Source: an uncultured Holdemanella sp. | Lineage (GTDB): Bacteria > Bacillota_I > Bacilli_A > Erysipelotrichales > Erysipelotrichaceae | Assembly (NCBI RefSeq): GCF_934772795.1 | Contig: NZ_CAKVMR010000007.1 | Coordinates: 1-54,800, forward strand | Reading direction: 5' to 3' | Length of the DNA stretch: 54,800 nt | Part shown: positions 44,601-51,673 of the stretch, piece after piece | How the letters are laid out: each line of letters starts with the position of its first letter | Position numbering within the stretch: position 1 is the stretch's first letter | Made by a program: the position numbers and the translations under genes | Notes under the pieces: generated by a model | The model's database searches: none | Told to the model about the DNA's origin: nothing | The model's input: only the letters and a program-made list of their open reading frames with translations

Positions 44601-44608
44601 AAGAATAA
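38633..44608 (+). CDS. giant surface protein, paralogue of the upstream gene
   Basis: 1991 aa. The signal peptide (QKNLKRASAMILSLAMAVQF) is almost the same as in the upstream paralogue. An acidic region to ~100 and a unique domain at ~220-340 (containing LYHYALIPGKLMDSTES) follow, then two InlB-type repeats (YTVKYDSNGGSAV, GYIFDGWYYG), a long run of MBG-type repeats (KTYGAKDPTLTATVSG, NQGNYSVTY units) to about 1800, and a Thr/Pro-rich linker. The same three-helix C-terminal module ends the protein, with no LPXTG. The last ~250 residues before the linker are near-identical to the paralogue. Ribosome site GGGAGGA. Probably an adhesin; the partner is unknown. Confidence 0.9.
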   Translation: MQKNLKRASAMILSLAMAVQFGLTDSYYINANDEQPVEETKQAETTKVDESKNEPKTPQADSSEDNQVQTDDVNQEENQQSQDETTTIEKVTVEISYVTEEDGSTLMDSLTNTYDVGYRLDQDSNVFNTNHEEYVLDYAIINNDEGNKITKDQASENGLCVASGMTSVKFVYKKSTVQKSHKAKKAQGTKMDSKGEDDSEDDIETASDSETYKLYHYALIPGKLMDSTESADSRWFGIGVTSISGVSNPSGLEYGIQSNFTYKQEGVVKTLYPDITYNSKTYKYAATGSENADKEGYYTLIPARVMIANGANAGNNSYNPTASGKTYHQDYTIVMNEKNIYTVTYNVMDPGETTYGVLNDYSQRVDAGTSESRLKQPASKVVPNEKTDSEGNKYTFSGWYKDQECTVKANFNGSVTANTNYYGKYVAETYTVKYDSNGGSAVADKTLKYNDVVDTSQTPTKEGYIFDGWYYGSTKVTNQKYAKLAESEKKKEITLVAHWKENLKASANPVEKTYDGKSYGITVTTNVESATIRYWNKNTGKYDLTKSPTKKNVTRDADGNITSLTVKYKVSKDGYNTVYGETTVKINPAPVTVTAENKTKKYGETDPQLTANVIGNFNNDKIVYTLSRDAGENVEDYTINVTGEANQGNYSVTYQPATFTITASDKMTLDSTLKGDSLTRTYNGEALSSTAECNVEGATIEYSTNNKDWSTDVPSITDVGQLKVYARATHPNYVTATCEYTLKVTPKAVIVKAIDTGKVYGQNDPELTASVNGAINGDTIIYTLSRVEGEDAGDYKITVTGDANQGNYTVTYQPGTFTITASNALTLTANNLKKEYNGEALNGEVKASVTEGTTIKYSVNGTDWTTEVPSITDVDKLIVKAKAENPNYETVYANYTMEVTPKTVTVTANNSGKTYGAKDPTLTATVSGTLNNDTVVYSLSRKSGENVGTYKITAKAKTKQGNYVVTCNPGTFTISKSNDFNLTANLNADNRSKEYDGNALVGGATASVMEGTTISYSLDGGTTWTTEVPSITNVGTLNVVVKAENANYETKEVEYTLEVTPKAVTVKANDSGKTYGAEEPALTAAVSGTLNDDTIDYSVSRDAGEDVGDYKITVTGEANQGNYSVSYKPGKFTISASNVMTLDSTLKGDSLTRTYNGEALSSTAECNVEGAKIEYSTNNKDWSTVVPSIKDVGQLKVYARATHPNYVTATCEYTLEVTPAVVTVKADNKTKIYGTKDPELTATVTGIIGDDKVIYTLSRAKGENIGDHVINVTGDMTQGNYKVEYAPGTLTITRQSIVPDPENPDSYKGVTVNSPNDKEYNGKNQTWVPEVKDADGKALSSSDYKVSYDKEDRKNVTGTITVTITGTGNYTGTVTRTYQIIPCSIKLTSADGSKVYDGTPLKKPNVTVTGEFVEGEVTNVVAIGSVTEAGKSVKNTIAYTTHSNKGFKESNYKIEKSEGTLTIIPQSIVPDPENPDSYKGVKVNAPKDVEYDGKEHKWSPAVADKEGNALVEGTDYEVAYSTEDFTNVTGTITVAISGIGNYTGTVTRTYKVTPKEYTVTTESATKTYSGTALTAGGKVEGIVSGEEVIITTTGSQTEVGTSKNTYTLEWKSAAETNYTLAKESIGDLTVKAKSIVPDDSDKTGITVSEPSDSKYDGKEHKEVLTVTDTKTSKELVAGTDYSVTYSSDLVNAGTVTIKVAGLGNYTGSFTKTYKITKRSVTLTSATVSKVYDGSALTNTSITVSGDGFVEGEGASYEVTGTQTEVGNSANAFEYKLNEKTLASNYDITKVVGTLTITAASTPVTPSSPTTPTNPGTTNTSRITGTTTTQTRTPSTPTTTTSEASKDATDKVKKEKTPKEEKVEESATPKAKPESFWALINLICAIVTALFGLLLLISKRHKSEDEDDEEYETMDEESKEQEKKRGLFTRVLAVLITILSIVFFLITEDMSLPWTWTDQYTIWMVVIGVVQIVVFFVGRKWKNVDDDDDSEE
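40631..40869 (+). repeat. 239-bp internal repeat, copy 1
   Basis: Begins ATGACTCTTGACTCTACATT and is nearly identical to 42050-42288 (offset 1419 bp, 473 codons). Encodes one MBG-type unit. Confidence 0.8.
42050..42288 (+). repeat. 239-bp internal repeat, copy 2
   Basis: Second copy of 40631-40869 with a few substitutions near its end. Confidence 0.8.
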
Positions 44609-44614
44609 TCACAC

Positions 44615-44644
44615 AAAGGGGTAGCCTAGTGCTACTCCTTTTTG
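44615..44644 (+). terminator. terminator of the second giant surface gene
   Basis: AAAGGGGTAGC, CTAGT loop and GCTACTCCTTT form an 11-bp stem with one G-T pair, running into a T tract. Same core as the terminator after the first paralogue. Confidence 0.85.
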
Positions 44645-44666
44645 GTGTTGTTGGTTATTTTTCTTG

Positions 44667-44696
44667 TTGTAAACATTCGTTCACAAGGTATATAAT
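44667..44696 (+). promoter_or_regulatory. promoter of the diguanylate cyclase gene
   Basis: TTGTAA (44667-44672), an 18-bp spacer and a perfect TATAAT (44691-44696), 26 nt before the chosen ATG. Confidence 0.55.
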
Positions 44697-44722
44697 TAAT
44701 AGTGAATGTAAAGGAAATAGTT

Positions 44723-46633
44723 ATGAAAAAACAATTAACTCAGTTTATGCCTACGCTTGTAGTTATGGTGTTGATACTGGCATTGACTGTCGCAACATAC
44801 AATATTAGTTTAAGACAAGAAGAAGAGGAATGTTTTAGTCGGTTAGAAAATGCGAGTGAAACCATGGTTCAAAGCATTCAAAATCGTGTGAATGAGGATT
44901 TGAATTATTTGCGCTTGATAGGAAAAGATTTTTCAAATGACGATCATTTACCGACATATGAAGAATATCGAGATCGACTTAGTACTTTTGAAGATGTATC
45001 TTTGTTTGAACGTGTGGATTTATTGATGCAGAATAATACGTTATATACGATGCATGATAAGACTCAACAAATCTACTCCAATGAATTTTTGATATTGAAT
45101 TCAAAGGCTGAATATATGGATCTAGTCCATACAGATACTTTGACAAATAAACGAAGTGTCAATTATTACGTGCCTATCCTACAAAATAAAACGGTTGTTG
45201 CCTATTTGGTAGGTGTACTTCAATGTGATACTTTGGATGAGCAATTTTATACAAAGATATTGAATGGAAAGACACACAACCTAATTATTGATACAACGGA
45301 TGGTCAGGTCGTGATGGATAATCAAGATATACTTGATTATGATATTTCTACTACAAATGGATATAAATTATTGTCACCAAAGAAAAATGTTTTGAAACAA
45401 ATCCATTCTTTAAAATCAGGGGCCGTCGCTTTTGAAAAAGAGGGTAATAAGAAATATCTCATTTATAAACCGGTCAAAATATACAATTGGGAACTATTAA
45501 TTACTATAGACGAAGAGGATGCTTTTGCGAGTGCTCTAACACTGAAAAAGAATTATATGGTCATGGTCATTTGTGAAATCTTAATTCTTTTACTGTATTG
45601 TGGATTCTATATCACAAAAGTTCGTAGAATGTCTAAAAAATCCAATGAACTTACTGAAGATTTAAATGTATCCAATACATTGATTCAATGTGTTCGAAAA
45701 TTATCGAATGATCTATATAAAGAAAGTACGATTGATGAAATTCTTCAAATTATTTGTGAGTTCTATCAAGCCGAAAGATGTTATGTATTAGATTTGGATA
45801 TGGACAATAAAAAGGTAAATGGCATCTATGAATATGGAAAACGACATGATGACATTCATATTGAGAACATGGTTCGTTTGTGTTTAGAACATATGGATTT
45901 AGTGAATCAATTCTTTGAAAACCAAAAATCTTATTATATTGAAGATGTGGCTCGTGAAATACCTTCTACAAGTCCATTGTATTTGAGTTTTATTCAACAA
46001 AAGATTCAAAGTATTATCGTTGTACCATTTATGGATAATCAAAAAATCAAAGGTGTTTTTGCGGTAGACAACCCAAAACAGAACTACTACCAAAAAGATT
46101 TCTTAGAATCTTTATGTTTCTTTATTAAAACAGCTATGGCAAGAGAAAAAGAGAAGACAAGATTAAAGAATTTAAGTTATGTCGATTCTTTGACTTATGC
46201 GCAAAACCGCAATCATTTTAATGAATATATTGAACAAAATAAAAATATAGAACTCCATTCTTTAGGTGTCGTTTACTTAGATTTAAATGGACTTAAAGAA
46301 ATCAATGATAAAATGGGACATATCGCAGGAGATACACTCATCATTTCCGCATCGTGTGCGCTACAAGAAATCTTCTTAGACAATTCTTATCGTATAGGAG
46401 GAGATGAATTTGTGGTCATTGAACAAGATGTATCCGAACTCTTATTCTTTGATCAATATTCAAAATTATTGAAACGCATGAAAGAACTAGAAATCAGTGT
46501 TGCGACAGGTTGTGTATGGAAAGAAACTTGTTCAAATCTTTCTGAAATTCTACAAGAAGCCGATCATAAGATGTATGAAGATAAAAAGCGTTATTATTCT
46601 TTAGCTGAAAATGATCGAAGAAAAAGACGATAA
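44723..46633 (+). CDS. membrane diguanylate cyclase (sensor-GAF-GGDEF)
   Basis: A 636-aa protein that makes cyclic di-GMP. Order: membrane helix near the start (LVVMVLILALTVATYNI), extracellular sensor of ~250 residues (Cache-like), second helix (MVMVICEILILLLYCGFYI near 280), GAF domain at about 340-460, GGDEF domain to the end with LDLNGLKEINDKMGH and an intact GGDEF (YRIGGDEFVVIE). The inhibitory RxxD site just upstream of GGDEF is absent (IFLD), so product inhibition is unlikely. ATG 44723 with AAAGGA upstream is preferred over GTG 44702, which lies at the transcription start. Confidence 0.88.
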   Translation: MKKQLTQFMPTLVVMVLILALTVATYNISLRQEEEECFSRLENASETMVQSIQNRVNEDLNYLRLIGKDFSNDDHLPTYEEYRDRLSTFEDVSLFERVDLLMQNNTLYTMHDKTQQIYSNEFLILNSKAEYMDLVHTDTLTNKRSVNYYVPILQNKTVVAYLVGVLQCDTLDEQFYTKILNGKTHNLIIDTTDGQVVMDNQDILDYDISTTNGYKLLSPKKNVLKQIHSLKSGAVAFEKEGNKKYLIYKPVKIYNWELLITIDEEDAFASALTLKKNYMVMVICEILILLLYCGFYITKVRRMSKKSNELTEDLNVSNTLIQCVRKLSNDLYKESTIDEILQIICEFYQAERCYVLDLDMDNKKVNGIYEYGKRHDDIHIENMVRLCLEHMDLVNQFFENQKSYYIEDVAREIPSTSPLYLSFIQQKIQSIIVVPFMDNQKIKGVFAVDNPKQNYYQKDFLESLCFFIKTAMAREKEKTRLKNLSYVDSLTYAQNRNHFNEYIEQNKNIELHSLGVVYLDLNGLKEINDKMGHIAGDTLIISASCALQEIFLDNSYRIGGDEFVVIEQDVSELLFFDQYSKLLKRMKELEISVATGCVWKETCSNLSEILQEADHKMYEDKKRYYSLAENDRRKRR

Positions 46634-46662
46634 AAAAAGATTGGAAATCAAACTCCAATCTT
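46632..46662 (-). terminator. terminator overlapping the end of rnhC
   Basis: On the minus strand AGATTGGA, an 8-base loop and TCCAATCT are followed by a run of seven T. The hairpin includes the last codons and stop of rnhC and also lies just past the cyclase stop on the plus strand. Confidence 0.75.
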
Positions 46663-47496
46663 CTGTGTATTTTTGAAATGAAGCTTTGCCACTTGGTAAA
46701 GCTTTTCTTTTCCAAATTTTTGTACGAATTTCTTGCCACACACATCCACCTTGCTTCCAGCACCCTTCTCAAATTTGAAATTATATTTTTTTTCCATTAA
46801 ATCCCACGTTTCTAGAAAAGCATTTCTTGCCAGGATACTCGCACAAGCGACGGCCAGGTATTTGTTTTCGGCCTTGGTTTCAAATGTGATGCCTCTAATA
46901 ACTTCAGGAAAGCCTTGTAAGTAGCGATAATAGCTTTTTTCCTGCACAAATTGATCAATAACGATCTGCTTAGGAAGCGTATATCCTTTATGCACCAAAT
47001 TAACATAAGCTTGGTTATGCAGACGACACTTCATATCCACCATGTTACAAGTATCATGCATATCATTATATTTTGAATTGGGAACAATCAAAATACTATG
47101 TGGACACACTTCCTTAATAATAGGTGCTAACTTACGAATTTTTACATCATCCACTTGTTTTGAATCTTGAATGCCAAGATGTGCTAGTTTTTCTCGAGCC
47201 TCTTTTGTGACGATGCAGCTAGCCACTACAACTGGACCAAAATAATCACCCGTACCTACTTCATCACTGCCTGCTTGATCTTGAGCTTCTGTATGCGTTT
47301 GTGTTGGTTCTAACCAAGAAAGATCAGCTCCCTGAAATACAACTTTACCACTTGTGTAAGCCGTGATGGAACATTCTTTCGTCTTGATTTGATAGTACGT
47401 ATATTGCGGCGTACTCTCTTTTAATATAAATGGAGATAATCGATCTTTTAATTGATAGATCTCCTCTTTTGTCATATTCTTTGTCAATGTTGCCAT
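46648..47496 (-). CDS. rnhC: ribonuclease HIII
   Basis: Removes RNA from RNA/DNA hybrids. 282 aa: an N-terminal TBP-like substrate-binding domain (~1-75, with ITAYTSGKVVFQG) followed by the RNase H fold with acidic residues in GSDEVGTGDYFGPVVV and DSKQVDD, and the RNase HII/HIII segment NKYLAVACASILARN. ATG 47496 with AAGGTGATT upstream is preferred over GTG 47505. It is divergent from mutS2. Confidence 0.95.
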   Translation of the reverse strand: MATLTKNMTKEEIYQLKDRLSPFILKESTPQYTYYQIKTKECSITAYTSGKVVFQGADLSWLEPTQTHTEAQDQAGSDEVGTGDYFGPVVVASCIVTKEAREKLAHLGIQDSKQVDDVKIRKLAPIIKEVCPHSILIVPNSKYNDMHDTCNMVDMKCRLHNQAYVNLVHKGYTLPKQIVIDQFVQEKSYYRYLQGFPEVIRGITFETKAENKYLAVACASILARNAFLETWDLMEKKYNFKFEKGAGSKVDVCGKKFVQKFGKEKLYQVAKLHFKNTQKIGV

Positions 47497-47530
47497 TTTA
47501 ATCACCTTATTTAGTTTACCATAAATTTTG

Positions 47531-47539
47531 TGTTAAAAT
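47531..47539 (+). promoter_or_regulatory. extended -10 promoter of mutS2
   Basis: TGTTAAAAT (TG, one base, TAAAAT at 47534-47539), 20 nt before the ATG; CGGAG serves as ribosome site. No clear -35. Confidence 0.5.
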
Positions 47540-47559
47540 AGGTAAGAACGGAGTGTTTT

Positions 47560-49872
47560 ATGGAACAAAATTTTAGAAACGAATTAAACCAGGCCATTGA
47601 TTTCTCAAGTGTATTAACACAAATCTCTGCATTTTCCAGCTTTTCTTGTGCCAAAGAAAAGATTTTAAATGCGCTGCCTGTATTTGATAAATTAGAAATA
47701 CAAGAACAATTAAACTATGCCAAAGAAGCCATTCAGTTTGAACAAGCCGGAGGCTTACTTTCTTTATCCGGAGCGAATGATATTTCTTTACCGGTCTCAA
47801 AAGCCTCGAAACAAATGACACTAACAAGTAAAGAATTAATTTCCATCTACCATTTTTTAACAGCTGTTAAACAAGCCAAACAAAGCCTAGATGGAGCTGA
47901 TTATCCAGAACTGACAAATCTAGCTCAATCTATGGATGGATGTACACGCTTGATGGATTCAATTATCTCAAAAATCGATTTAACAGGATCAGTTAAAGAA
48001 GATGCGACACCTGCATTAAAAAGTATGCATAAGGCATTGGTGGATACGCGTTTAGCTTTACAATCAAAATCAAGACAGTTTTTAAAGAAGAACAGTTCAA
48101 AACTTATGGAAAATATGACCACAACTGTATCTGGACGTGTTGTCGTCTTGGTTCGTGCCCAAGATAAAAATGCCTTTGGCGGTATGATTCACGGACAATC
48201 TAGTTCGGGACTTGCCTATTATGTAGAACCATCCAGCTTTGTAGCGGATAATAATGAGATTTCTTCTTTGATGATTCGTATTGAAGAAGAAAAGAAACGA
48301 ATCTGTAAAGAATTGTCTTTGCAGGTCAAGAAAAATGCGTTGGCTTTGACTTCGGCATTAGAAACATTAACCGTGATCGATGTAGCTTTCACAAAGGCAA
48401 AATGGGCGGTGCGCTATGATGGATGCATTCCATCTTTACAATCTAGAGATCACTCGATGTATTTAGAACATGCCAAACATCCTTTGATTGATGAAAAGAA
48501 AGTGGTTTGTAACACATATGAATTAAGTGATAAACAAGCCTGCCTTATGATTTCAGGACCCAACATGGGTGGTAAGACCGTCACATTAAAGACAATAGGT
48601 CTATTTGTGGCTTTAGCCCATGCAGCTTTTCCAGTATTGTGTCATAAAGCCATTCTACCATTCTATCAATCCATGTATTTTGACATTGGAGATCATCAAT
48701 CCATTGAAAACAACTTATCGACTTTCTCAAGTCATATTTCTCGCCTTTCTACTATTTGTCAGAAGAGTGATGAGAATAGCTTTATCTTATTGGATGAAAT
48801 TGGAAATGGTACCGATCCATTAGAAGGTGCCAGCCTTGCGGTTGCGATTTTAGAGTATTTGATCTCAAAAAGAAGTACGATCATTACTTCAACCCACTAT
48901 TCGCAAGTAAAAACATATGGAAAAGCCAATGATTCTGTATTAGTATCAAGTGTTGAGTTTAATCCAGAAACATTAAAACCAACTTATAAATATATTCCTG
49001 GTGTATCTGGTGCTAGTTATGCCTTCCATATTGCCAGAGAATACAATTTGGAACAGTCCATCTTAAAAAGAGCGGATTTTTTAAAGAATGAAAATGAAAA
49101 ACAGACCGAAAAAGAATTGGAGAAATTAGAAAAACTTCAAAATGATGTCTTGAAACAAAAAGAGCGTTTTAATCAGTTGATTGAAGATGCGCATCGTGTT
49201 CAAAAAAAGGCTTACGAAAAAGAAAAAGAAATCGAAAAGCGTAAGGCAGAACTGGATGCGTCGTATCAAGAACAGTTGAATGAGATGCTTGAAAAGAAAA
49301 AGGCAGAGGCCAAAGAAATTTTAACTGTGCTTCGTAAAGAAAAGACGGGTAAGCAGCATAAACAGATTGAAAAGATGCATGAATTGGATCTTTTAAATGA
49401 ACATGTGGATGAGGTTGAAGAAGAAAAGAAAGAATTTAAGGTTGGCGATTATGTAAAAATCACAGGCTTGAATTCGCATGGTGAAATTGTGGATATTCGA
49501 AGAAATGAAGCTACCGTTTTAACGAATGGTATGAAGATGAAGGTGAAGATTTCAAAGTTGGAGCCTATGCATAAGCCACAAATCCAAAAAACAAGTTATA
49601 AAGCGCATGTAGAATCGTTATCCAGTCGTTTTCCTTTAGAATTAAATCTAATTGGAATGCGTGTTGAAGAAGGAATTGCCGCTTTAGATAAATATTTAGA
49701 TCAAGCTGTTGTGAAACACATTAAACAAGTACGCATCATTCATGGTATGGGTACGGGTGCTTTGCGTACAGCTGTTTGGAAGGATTTAAAGAAACAGCCG
49801 AATGTTTCTAAATTTAACAGTGCCGGTCCAAGTGAAGGTGGACTTGGGGCTACGATTGTTATATTAAAGTAG
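47560..49872 (+). CDS. mutS2: MutS2 ATPase/endonuclease
   Basis: 770 aa. MutS core domains, then the ABC-type ATPase with Walker A GPNMGGKTVTLK (about residue 336) and Walker B FILLDEIGNGTDPLEG, a coiled coil rich in Glu/Lys (~510-620), a KOW-like segment (KVGDYVKITGLNSHGEI) and a C-terminal Smr nuclease domain (LNLIGMRVEEG, IIHGMGTGALR). MutS2 resolves recombination structures and rescues collided ribosomes; it is not the mismatch-repair MutS. Followed at 8 bp by uvrC. Confidence 0.96.
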   Translation: MEQNFRNELNQAIDFSSVLTQISAFSSFSCAKEKILNALPVFDKLEIQEQLNYAKEAIQFEQAGGLLSLSGANDISLPVSKASKQMTLTSKELISIYHFLTAVKQAKQSLDGADYPELTNLAQSMDGCTRLMDSIISKIDLTGSVKEDATPALKSMHKALVDTRLALQSKSRQFLKKNSSKLMENMTTTVSGRVVVLVRAQDKNAFGGMIHGQSSSGLAYYVEPSSFVADNNEISSLMIRIEEEKKRICKELSLQVKKNALALTSALETLTVIDVAFTKAKWAVRYDGCIPSLQSRDHSMYLEHAKHPLIDEKKVVCNTYELSDKQACLMISGPNMGGKTVTLKTIGLFVALAHAAFPVLCHKAILPFYQSMYFDIGDHQSIENNLSTFSSHISRLSTICQKSDENSFILLDEIGNGTDPLEGASLAVAILEYLISKRSTIITSTHYSQVKTYGKANDSVLVSSVEFNPETLKPTYKYIPGVSGASYAFHIAREYNLEQSILKRADFLKNENEKQTEKELEKLEKLQNDVLKQKERFNQLIEDAHRVQKKAYEKEKEIEKRKAELDASYQEQLNEMLEKKKAEAKEILTVLRKEKTGKQHKQIEKMHELDLLNEHVDEVEEEKKEFKVGDYVKITGLNSHGEIVDIRRNEATVLTNGMKMKVKISKLEPMHKPQIQKTSYKAHVESLSSRFPLELNLIGMRVEEGIAALDKYLDQAVVKHIKQVRIIHGMGTGALRTAVWKDLKKQPNVSKFNSAGPSEGGLGATIVILK

Positions 49873-49880
49873 GGGATAAA

Positions 49881-51638
49881 ATGAGTGTTTCTAAACATCT
49901 ACAAGATAAATTAGCCTTACTTCCAGATTCTCCTGGTTGTTACATCATGAAAGATGAAAATCAGAATATATTGTATGTGGGAAAGGCCAAAGTATTAAAG
50001 AATCGTGTGCGTTCTTATTTTCATGGTACCCACAACAATAAAACGACGCGTTTAGTGTCGCATATTCGTGATTTTGAATTTATTGTGACGGGCAGTGAAA
50101 AAGAGGCTTTATTATTAGAGATCAATTTAATTAAAAAGCATACGCCACCTTACAACATCATGTTTATGGATGATAAGACATATCCATATATTGAGATCAC
50201 AAAAGAGAATAATTTTGTGGTGCGTACAACACGTAATATCAAGAATAAAAAGAGTGAGTATTTTGGTCCTTATCCAAGTAGTCAATCGGCTTATGAAATC
50301 GTGAGATTGATCAATCAGATCTTTTGCGTACGTAAATGTCGTCATATTCCGGATACGCCATGTTTGTACTATCATATGCACCAATGTCTAGGTCCTTGTA
50401 TAAATGAGGTGGATCCTAAGGAAAATGAAAAGATACGTAAAAAGATAAAGAAATTTTTGCAGGGAGACACTAAAGAGGTCATGGATTCTTTGCAGGCAAA
50501 AATGATGGAGGCCAGTGAAAACTTGCAGTTTGAAAAGGCGCAGGAAATCTATAATACGATCCAAGCGTTAGAGCATGTGATTGAAAAACAAACGATTGAC
50601 TTTAAAGATCGTGCGAATCGTGATGTGTTTGGATATTATGTGGATTCGGGATACATTTCTTTTCAAGGGTTCTTTATTCGTCAAGGGAAATTGTTGGAAA
50701 GAAATATGTCGATTACGCCATTGTATGAAGATGAGATGGATGCCTTTACTAGCTTTATCATGCAGTATTATGAAAAGAATGTAGTGCCAAAAGAAATCTT
50801 GGTGCCATCTGGAACGCCGGTGGATGTTTTAAAGGAAGCTTTAAATACAAATGTGCATATTCCAATTCGTGGGGAAAAGAAGAAATTGATTGATTTAGTC
50901 TATAAAAATGCCAAGGAAGCCCATGAACAGAAGTTTAAGCTTGTATTTCGTAAGGATAATGAGTTGCGTCAGGCCAATGAAATGTTGTCAAAAATATTTA
51001 ATGCGGATATTCATACGGTAGAAATGTTTGATAACTCTCACATTCAAGGTACGTTTAATGTCAGTGGTTTGGTTGTCTTTAAGGATGGCTTGCCCGATAA
51101 GAATTCGTATCGCCATTATAAATTAGATGGATATCGAAGTGATGTGGACAGCATGAAAGAAGTCATTTATCGACGATATTTTCGCTTGTTGAAAGAACAT
51201 TTACCGATGCCCGATTTATTATTGGTGGATGGTGGTGCTGCACAAATTGCGGCGGCCAAAGAAATTATAGATATGTTGCAGCTTGATTTAAGAGTGGCTG
51301 GTTTAGTAAAGGATGATAAGCATGCGACAAGAGCTTTGATGGATGTGAATTTAAATGAGATTCCAATTGATTCTAAGTCGAGCTTATTCTTCTTATTAAC
51401 TCGTATGCAGGATGAGGTGCATCGCTTTGCGATTACATATCATAGAAAGCTTCGTGATCAGTCTATGACAAAATCTGTATTGGATACGGTGAGTGGTATT
51501 GGTCCTAAGCGTAAAAAGGAATTGTTGAAGCATTTCAAGAGTATGAAACAAATGCGACAGGCAAGTGTAGACGAGTTGAGTGAAGTGATTCCTGAAGATG
51601 TGGCTAAGATTCTATATGCTCGTTTGCATGAGAATTAA
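49881..51638 (+). CDS. uvrC: UvrABC excinuclease subunit C
   Basis: Nucleotide-excision repair nuclease making both incisions. GIY-YIG domain at the N-terminus (GCYIMKD, ILYVGKAKVLKNRV), UVR motif near 205-235 (LQFEKAQEIYNTIQAL), the RNase H-like 5' nuclease domain with MFDNSHIQGTFNVSGLVV and LLLVDGGAAQI, and C-terminal helix-hairpin-helix (VSGIGPKRKKELLKHF). 585 aa. The promoter of the next gene lies in its last codons. Confidence 0.97.
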   Translation: MSVSKHLQDKLALLPDSPGCYIMKDENQNILYVGKAKVLKNRVRSYFHGTHNNKTTRLVSHIRDFEFIVTGSEKEALLLEINLIKKHTPPYNIMFMDDKTYPYIEITKENNFVVRTTRNIKNKKSEYFGPYPSSQSAYEIVRLINQIFCVRKCRHIPDTPCLYYHMHQCLGPCINEVDPKENEKIRKKIKKFLQGDTKEVMDSLQAKMMEASENLQFEKAQEIYNTIQALEHVIEKQTIDFKDRANRDVFGYYVDSGYISFQGFFIRQGKLLERNMSITPLYEDEMDAFTSFIMQYYEKNVVPKEILVPSGTPVDVLKEALNTNVHIPIRGEKKKLIDLVYKNAKEAHEQKFKLVFRKDNELRQANEMLSKIFNADIHTVEMFDNSHIQGTFNVSGLVVFKDGLPDKNSYRHYKLDGYRSDVDSMKEVIYRRYFRLLKEHLPMPDLLLVDGGAAQIAAAKEIIDMLQLDLRVAGLVKDDKHATRALMDVNLNEIPIDSKSSLFFLLTRMQDEVHRFAITYHRKLRDQSMTKSVLDTVSGIGPKRKKELLKHFKSMKQMRQASVDELSEVIPEDVAKILYARLHEN

Positions 51639-51652
51639 TAGTCTAGTATAAT
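51624..51652 (+). promoter_or_regulatory. promoter overlapping the 3' end of uvrC
   Basis: TTGCAT (51624-51629), a 17-bp spacer and TATAAT (51647-51652). The next gene's start is placed downstream of it at TTG 51674. Confidence 0.7.
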
Positions 51653-51673
51653 GGGGTGCGTGAGGTACTTATT

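Noticed and set aside
46494..46772. 92-aa minus-strand frame over the cyclase end and rnhC terminator
   Set aside because: It overlaps the GGDEF gene and the rnhC end in other frames, has no ribosome site and crosses a terminator.
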